This document shows positions 60,842 through 64,000 of a stretch of 64,000 nt of DNA, piece by piece (positions within the stretch are counted from its first letter, which is position 1; each line of letters opens with the position of its first letter). A program made the translations under genes and the position numbers. Source of the stretch: a bacterium (lineage in GTDB: Bacteria; Electryoneota; B3-LCP); contig JAPKYS010000023.1 in assembly GCA_026394195.1 (NCBI GenBank), positions 269,339 to 333,338 on the forward strand, read 5' to 3'. The notes beneath the pieces were generated by a model. The model was given only the letters and a program-made list of their open reading frames with translations. It ran no database searches and had not been told where the DNA came from.

Positions 60842-62590
60842 ATGTCGATACCGAAACGAAACGGAACCAAACTGATTGACGACTTTCGCACGATCGCGCA
60901 AAAATTCCTGCATATGGCTCACCAGGGAACACCCCGAGTTGATTTCCTGCGAGAAGTGGCGGGTATTTTTATTAATTTCAGTGGTTGTGATGAAGTGGCA
61001 GTCTGGACCGAGGAGCAAAAAACTTGGTTCCAATGCGCTGTGGGAAAGGAGGATCCGAATGAATTCAAATTCACCATCCGAAAGGTGAAATCCACTCAAT
61101 TCGGTATGGATTTTCATGGTTCTGCGCTGTCTGAAATTGAAAAATTGGCGTTCTGGGTGGTTTATAAGAAGATCAGTCCGGGATGCGGACATTTCACTTC
61201 CAACGACAGTTTATTGATAAAGGGGGCGGCCAAACCTGTACGGATCGTTTTTCAAGCGGGTGATCATCTCGAAAACGTAGATCTGCGGCTGAGCGTCCAA
61301 TATAACACAATTTTGATCATCCCATTTGTTATCAATGGCGATAATCGAGGAATGCTGCTGTTCGCATGTAGAACTGCTCATCATTTATCCGAAACCGAGA
61401 TCAAATTCTATGAAGGACTCACCGCAATTTTAGGAGCATCCATCTCCACGCGGCGAAACCAGGTGGCGTTGCGGGAAAGAGTCAAGGAACTTACCTGTCT
61501 TCATGGCATTGTGCGGCTGATTGAGAGACCTGGAATTTCAATCGAAGAGATTATGCAGGGTATCCTCGAACTGATTCCACCAGCCTGGTTATATCCGGAC
61601 ATTGCTGCCTGTAGGATTATTTTAAATGGGCGTATTTATGCGACGCATAATTTCAACGAAAGTGCTGAAAAATTGCTTGCGCCCATCATCGCTCGGGATA
61701 TTAAGCAAGGGAGCATCGAAGTCGTTTATACTGATGAGCGCCGTGAATTGGATGAGGGTCCATTTTTAAAGGAAGAGCGAAGCTTATTAAATGCGATCGC
61801 CAGAGAAATTTCCAATATCCTGGAACAGAGGATGGCGGAGGAGGAGAAGTCAAAGTTGGAGGATCAGCTCCGTCACGCTGATCGTCTGGCAACAATCGGC
61901 CAGCTGGCGGCAGGTGTCGCACACGAAATAAATGAACCGTTGGGTAATATTTTGGGATTTGCCCAGTTGGCCAACAAATCACCAGGATTATCACCGGAGG
62001 TCGGCGCAGATCTTCAAAAAATAATCAATGCGTCGCTCCATGCCAGAGAAGTCATCAAGAAACTGATGGTTTTTTCCCGGCAGAGCCCTGCACAGGAAAC
62101 CTGGGTCGATCTCAATTCGATTGTCAACGAAGGACTTTATTTCTTTGAAGCGAGATGCGTCAAAGCCGGAATCCAATTGATCCGAAACCTGGAGGATGAT
62201 CTGCCTGAAATCAGCGTAGATCCGGCGCTGCTCAACCAGGTATTGGTTAATCTGGTCGTGAACTCCATTCAAGCAATGCCTGATGGAGGAGAACTGACAG
62301 TCTATACGCGCTCTGACCAGGATTCAGTCTACCTCATCGTCGATGATACAGGCGCAGGCATGAGCGAAAAAGTTCAAGAACAGATCTTTTTGCCATTTTT
62401 CACAACCAAGGACATTGATGAGGGAACTGGGTTGGGATTAGCCGTTGTGCATGGCATCGTAACGTCGCGACGGGGAACTATTAAGGTGGAGAGTGAGGTT
62501 GGTAAAGGGGCTCGTTTTATAATTCGATTGCCGCGCAACGGAAAAACCGGACAGAAGGAAATTTCAGCAAATGAGCAGGAAACTCGATAA
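60842..62590 (+). CDS. GAF-domain sensor histidine kinase
   Basis: The 582-residue protein has no membrane segment. Residues about 15-215 are a GAF-like sensor, followed by a second GAF-like region (about 225-325) and a short coiled coil. The kinase core has the H box GVAHEINEPLGNIL (His361), an N box (NLVVNSIQAMPDGG), DTGAGM and TGLGLAVVHGI. It should phosphorylate the NtrC-type regulator that overlaps its 3' end by 20 bases. The signal is cytoplasmic but unknown. Confidence 0.93.
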   Translation: MSIPKRNGTKLIDDFRTIAQKFLHMAHQGTPRVDFLREVAGIFINFSGCDEVAVWTEEQKTWFQCAVGKEDPNEFKFTIRKVKSTQFGMDFHGSALSEIEKLAFWVVYKKISPGCGHFTSNDSLLIKGAAKPVRIVFQAGDHLENVDLRLSVQYNTILIIPFVINGDNRGMLLFACRTAHHLSETEIKFYEGLTAILGASISTRRNQVALRERVKELTCLHGIVRLIERPGISIEEIMQGILELIPPAWLYPDIAACRIILNGRIYATHNFNESAEKLLAPIIARDIKQGSIEVVYTDERRELDEGPFLKEERSLLNAIAREISNILEQRMAEEEKSKLEDQLRHADRLATIGQLAAGVAHEINEPLGNILGFAQLANKSPGLSPEVGADLQKIINASLHAREVIKKLMVFSRQSPAQETWVDLNSIVNEGLYFFEARCVKAGIQLIRNLEDDLPEISVDPALLNQVLVNLVVNSIQAMPDGGELTVYTRSDQDSVYLIVDDTGAGMSEKVQEQIFLPFFTTKDIDEGTGLGLAVVHGIVTSRRGTIKVESEVGKGARFIIRLPRNGKTGQKEISANEQETR

Positions 62591-63929
62591 TCACCGCGGA
62601 AAAGAAACCATCCTGGTCGTTGACGATCAAACAGCTACTCTGGAAGTTCTTCAGAGGAATCTGGTTTCACAAGGATACCAGGTCCTGACCGCTGCCGGCG
62701 CCACTGAAGCTATAGAAATTCTTGAAGCTGTGGACGTTGATCTCGTTATTACTGATTATAAAATGCCGAAAATTAGTGGTTTGGATTTGATTCGTCATGT
62801 CCGGGAAAATTATAGGCAAACCGAAGTTATGATGATCACCGGCTATGCGTCAATCAACGGAGCAGTGAAAGCGGTCAAAGCCGGCGCCGAAGAATATATC
62901 GCCAAACCTTTCACAGACAAAGAACTCTTCGACGCTGTCGAGAACGCCATTACGAAACTTAACATACGAAAAAAACAGCAAAATCGAGAGAACGACCGGG
63001 AAGCGCATTATCATGGACTGATTGGCAATTCCGCAGTAATGAAGGAAATCTATAAGACGATTGCCAAGGCTGCCCGAACTACAGCCACGGTGCTGATTAC
63101 TGGTGAAAGCGGTACGGGAAAGGAATTGGTCGCTCGGGCGATTCACTACAACAGCAGTAGAGTAAAAGCTCCTTTTGTCCCCATCAACTGCGGGGGCATC
63201 CCGGAATCTTTATTGGAGAGCGAACTTTTCGGTTACGTCAAAGGTGCCTTCACCGGCGCCACCGAATCGAGAGCTGGATTTTTCCAGACCGCCGATGGCG
63301 GTTCAATCTTTCTCGATGAAATCAGCGAAACCAGTCTGACGATGCAAGTCAAATTATTGCGCGTACTTCAGGATAAAGAAGTGTGTATGGTAGGCGCAAC
63401 GCAGACGCGTAAAGTTAACGTGCGCATCATGGCTGCCACGAATAAGGAACTGCACAGTCTTGTCAAGAAGCAGATTTTTCGTGAAGATCTCTACTTCCGG
63501 TTAAACGTCATCACCATTATCGTCCCACCACTGCGGGAACGGGACCGGGATGTCATCACTCTCGCTCAACACTTTGCAGAAAAGTTCGCCAAAGAGCTGG
63601 ACAAGCGCGCACCCCGGCTCTCCAGTAATATTCTGGATGCTCTCTGTCGCTACGATTGGCCGGGTAATGTTCGAGAACTCGAAAACGTGATACAGAGAAT
63701 GGTTGTCATGTCTGATGCCGATGTTCTCGAAATGCCCGATCTCCCTGGTCCCATGCGGTTTTCCGTCGCAACTGGACCACGATTGGATCAAACCCTGGCT
63801 GAGGTGGAGAGTGAGCATATTCGAAACGTCATGACCAGAACAGGTGGAAATAAATCCCACGCCGCTAAAATTCTGGGAATCGATCGGAAAACCCTCCTCG
63901 ATAAGATTAAGAAGGCTGCTCCGGAGTAA
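62571..63929 (+). CDS. NtrC-family sigma54-dependent response regulator
   Basis: The 452-residue regulator has a receiver domain (Asp62 in DLVITDYKMP, Lys112 in AKPF). A sigma54-interacting AAA+ domain has Walker A GESGTGKE (178-185) and the GAFTGA loop (225-230). A Fis-type helix-turn-helix is at the C-terminus (NKSHAAKILGIDRKTLLDKI). All functional residues are present. It overlaps the kinase gene, so both are made together. Its target promoters are unknown; no -24/-12 element was recognised in the window. Confidence 0.95.
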   Translation: MSRKLDNHRGKETILVVDDQTATLEVLQRNLVSQGYQVLTAAGATEAIEILEAVDVDLVITDYKMPKISGLDLIRHVRENYRQTEVMMITGYASINGAVKAVKAGAEEYIAKPFTDKELFDAVENAITKLNIRKKQQNRENDREAHYHGLIGNSAVMKEIYKTIAKAARTTATVLITGESGTGKELVARAIHYNSSRVKAPFVPINCGGIPESLLESELFGYVKGAFTGATESRAGFFQTADGGSIFLDEISETSLTMQVKLLRVLQDKEVCMVGATQTRKVNVRIMAATNKELHSLVKKQIFREDLYFRLNVITIIVPPLRERDRDVITLAQHFAEKFAKELDKRAPRLSSNILDALCRYDWPGNVRELENVIQRMVVMSDADVLEMPDLPGPMRFSVATGPRLDQTLAEVESEHIRNVMTRTGGNKSHAAKILGIDRKTLLDKIKKAAPE

Positions 63930-63961
63930 GTTAAAAACCACATTTACCATCTTCTTCCCAA

Positions 63962-64000
63962 ATTGGGGAGATTCACCTCACTGAGGTGTTTCTCCCCAAT
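63962..64000 (+). terminator. Long hairpin after response regulator gene
   Basis: ATTGGGGAGA pairs with TCTCCCCAAT (63991-64000) and CACCTCA with TGAGGTG inside. The window ends at the stem, so a T tract cannot be seen. Confidence 0.6.

Overview
The window looks like chromosome of a Gram-negative, probably anaerobic bacterium of the FCB superphylum. At least four encoded proteins are secreted and end in a type IX secretion (T9SS) sorting domain with the NPFN motif. There is an LpxH (lipid A) gene, a class A penicillin-binding protein, a MenA-type prenyltransferase and bacterial-style promoters. The best promoters share one pattern: TTGACx, a 17-base spacer and a TATATT -10 box. The exact phylum cannot be fixed from the sequence alone; relatives of Marinimicrobia, Latescibacterota, Zixibacteria or KSB1 would all fit.

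Layout. 1-1755 holds the 5' part of a secreted C25 (gingipain-like) peptidase gene, minus strand. 2050-11335 is a ten-gene minus-strand run. Read in transcription order it encodes a SAM methyltransferase, a small EamA transporter, a corrinoid protein, a UroD-type methyltransferase, a RACo-like corrinoid reductive activator, two HGD-D/BcrBC-type iron-sulfur subunits, a second UroD-type methyltransferase, an HgdC-type ATP-dependent activase and PanD. 11747-14823 holds a T9SS cargo gene, preceded by a leader ORF and terminator, whose linker is built of palindromic repeats; an S23-type four-helix gene follows. 14837-19156 has tRNA-Asn, an IclR regulator and a 1035-residue repeat protein. 19373-23482 has an archaeal-type gatD and a large membrane protein. 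23483-27004 is a minus-strand group (ECF-S-like protein, MobB, flippase, glycosyltransferase). 27213-33634 has a candidate small RNA, a WecG/TagA glycosyltransferase, etfBA-fixCX and a GT39-like protein. 35034-42599 is an Rrf2-led Fe-S assembly and cofactor operon. 42719-51460 has PBP1A, Hsp20, a B12-binding-type radical SAM protein, TldD/TldE, MenA and a DUF1858 protein. 51538-55778 has a T9SS cargo gene, then a PEGA/thioredoxin lipoprotein gene coupled to an archaeal-type gatE. 56005-64000 has MarC, an RNA methyltransferase, a cobalamin riboswitch controlling a beta-propeller T9SS protein, a CAT-anticodon tRNA and a histidine kinase/NtrC-type regulator pair.

The most notable items are: (1) the corrinoid and ATP-driven Fe-S operon, which looks like an undescribed one-carbon or reductive system; (2) GatD and GatE, classically an archaeal pair, encoded 33 kb apart on a bacterial chromosome; (3) a BtuG-like secreted beta-propeller under a cobalamin riboswitch with its own terminator; (4) palindromic elements carried in frame in a secreted protein. 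Several parts may work together: EtfABCX can supply low-potential electrons, the Rrf2/Isc operon supplies Fe-S clusters, and the adenosyltransferase and riboswitch-controlled propeller handle B12. The corrinoid/HGD-D operon would use all of these.
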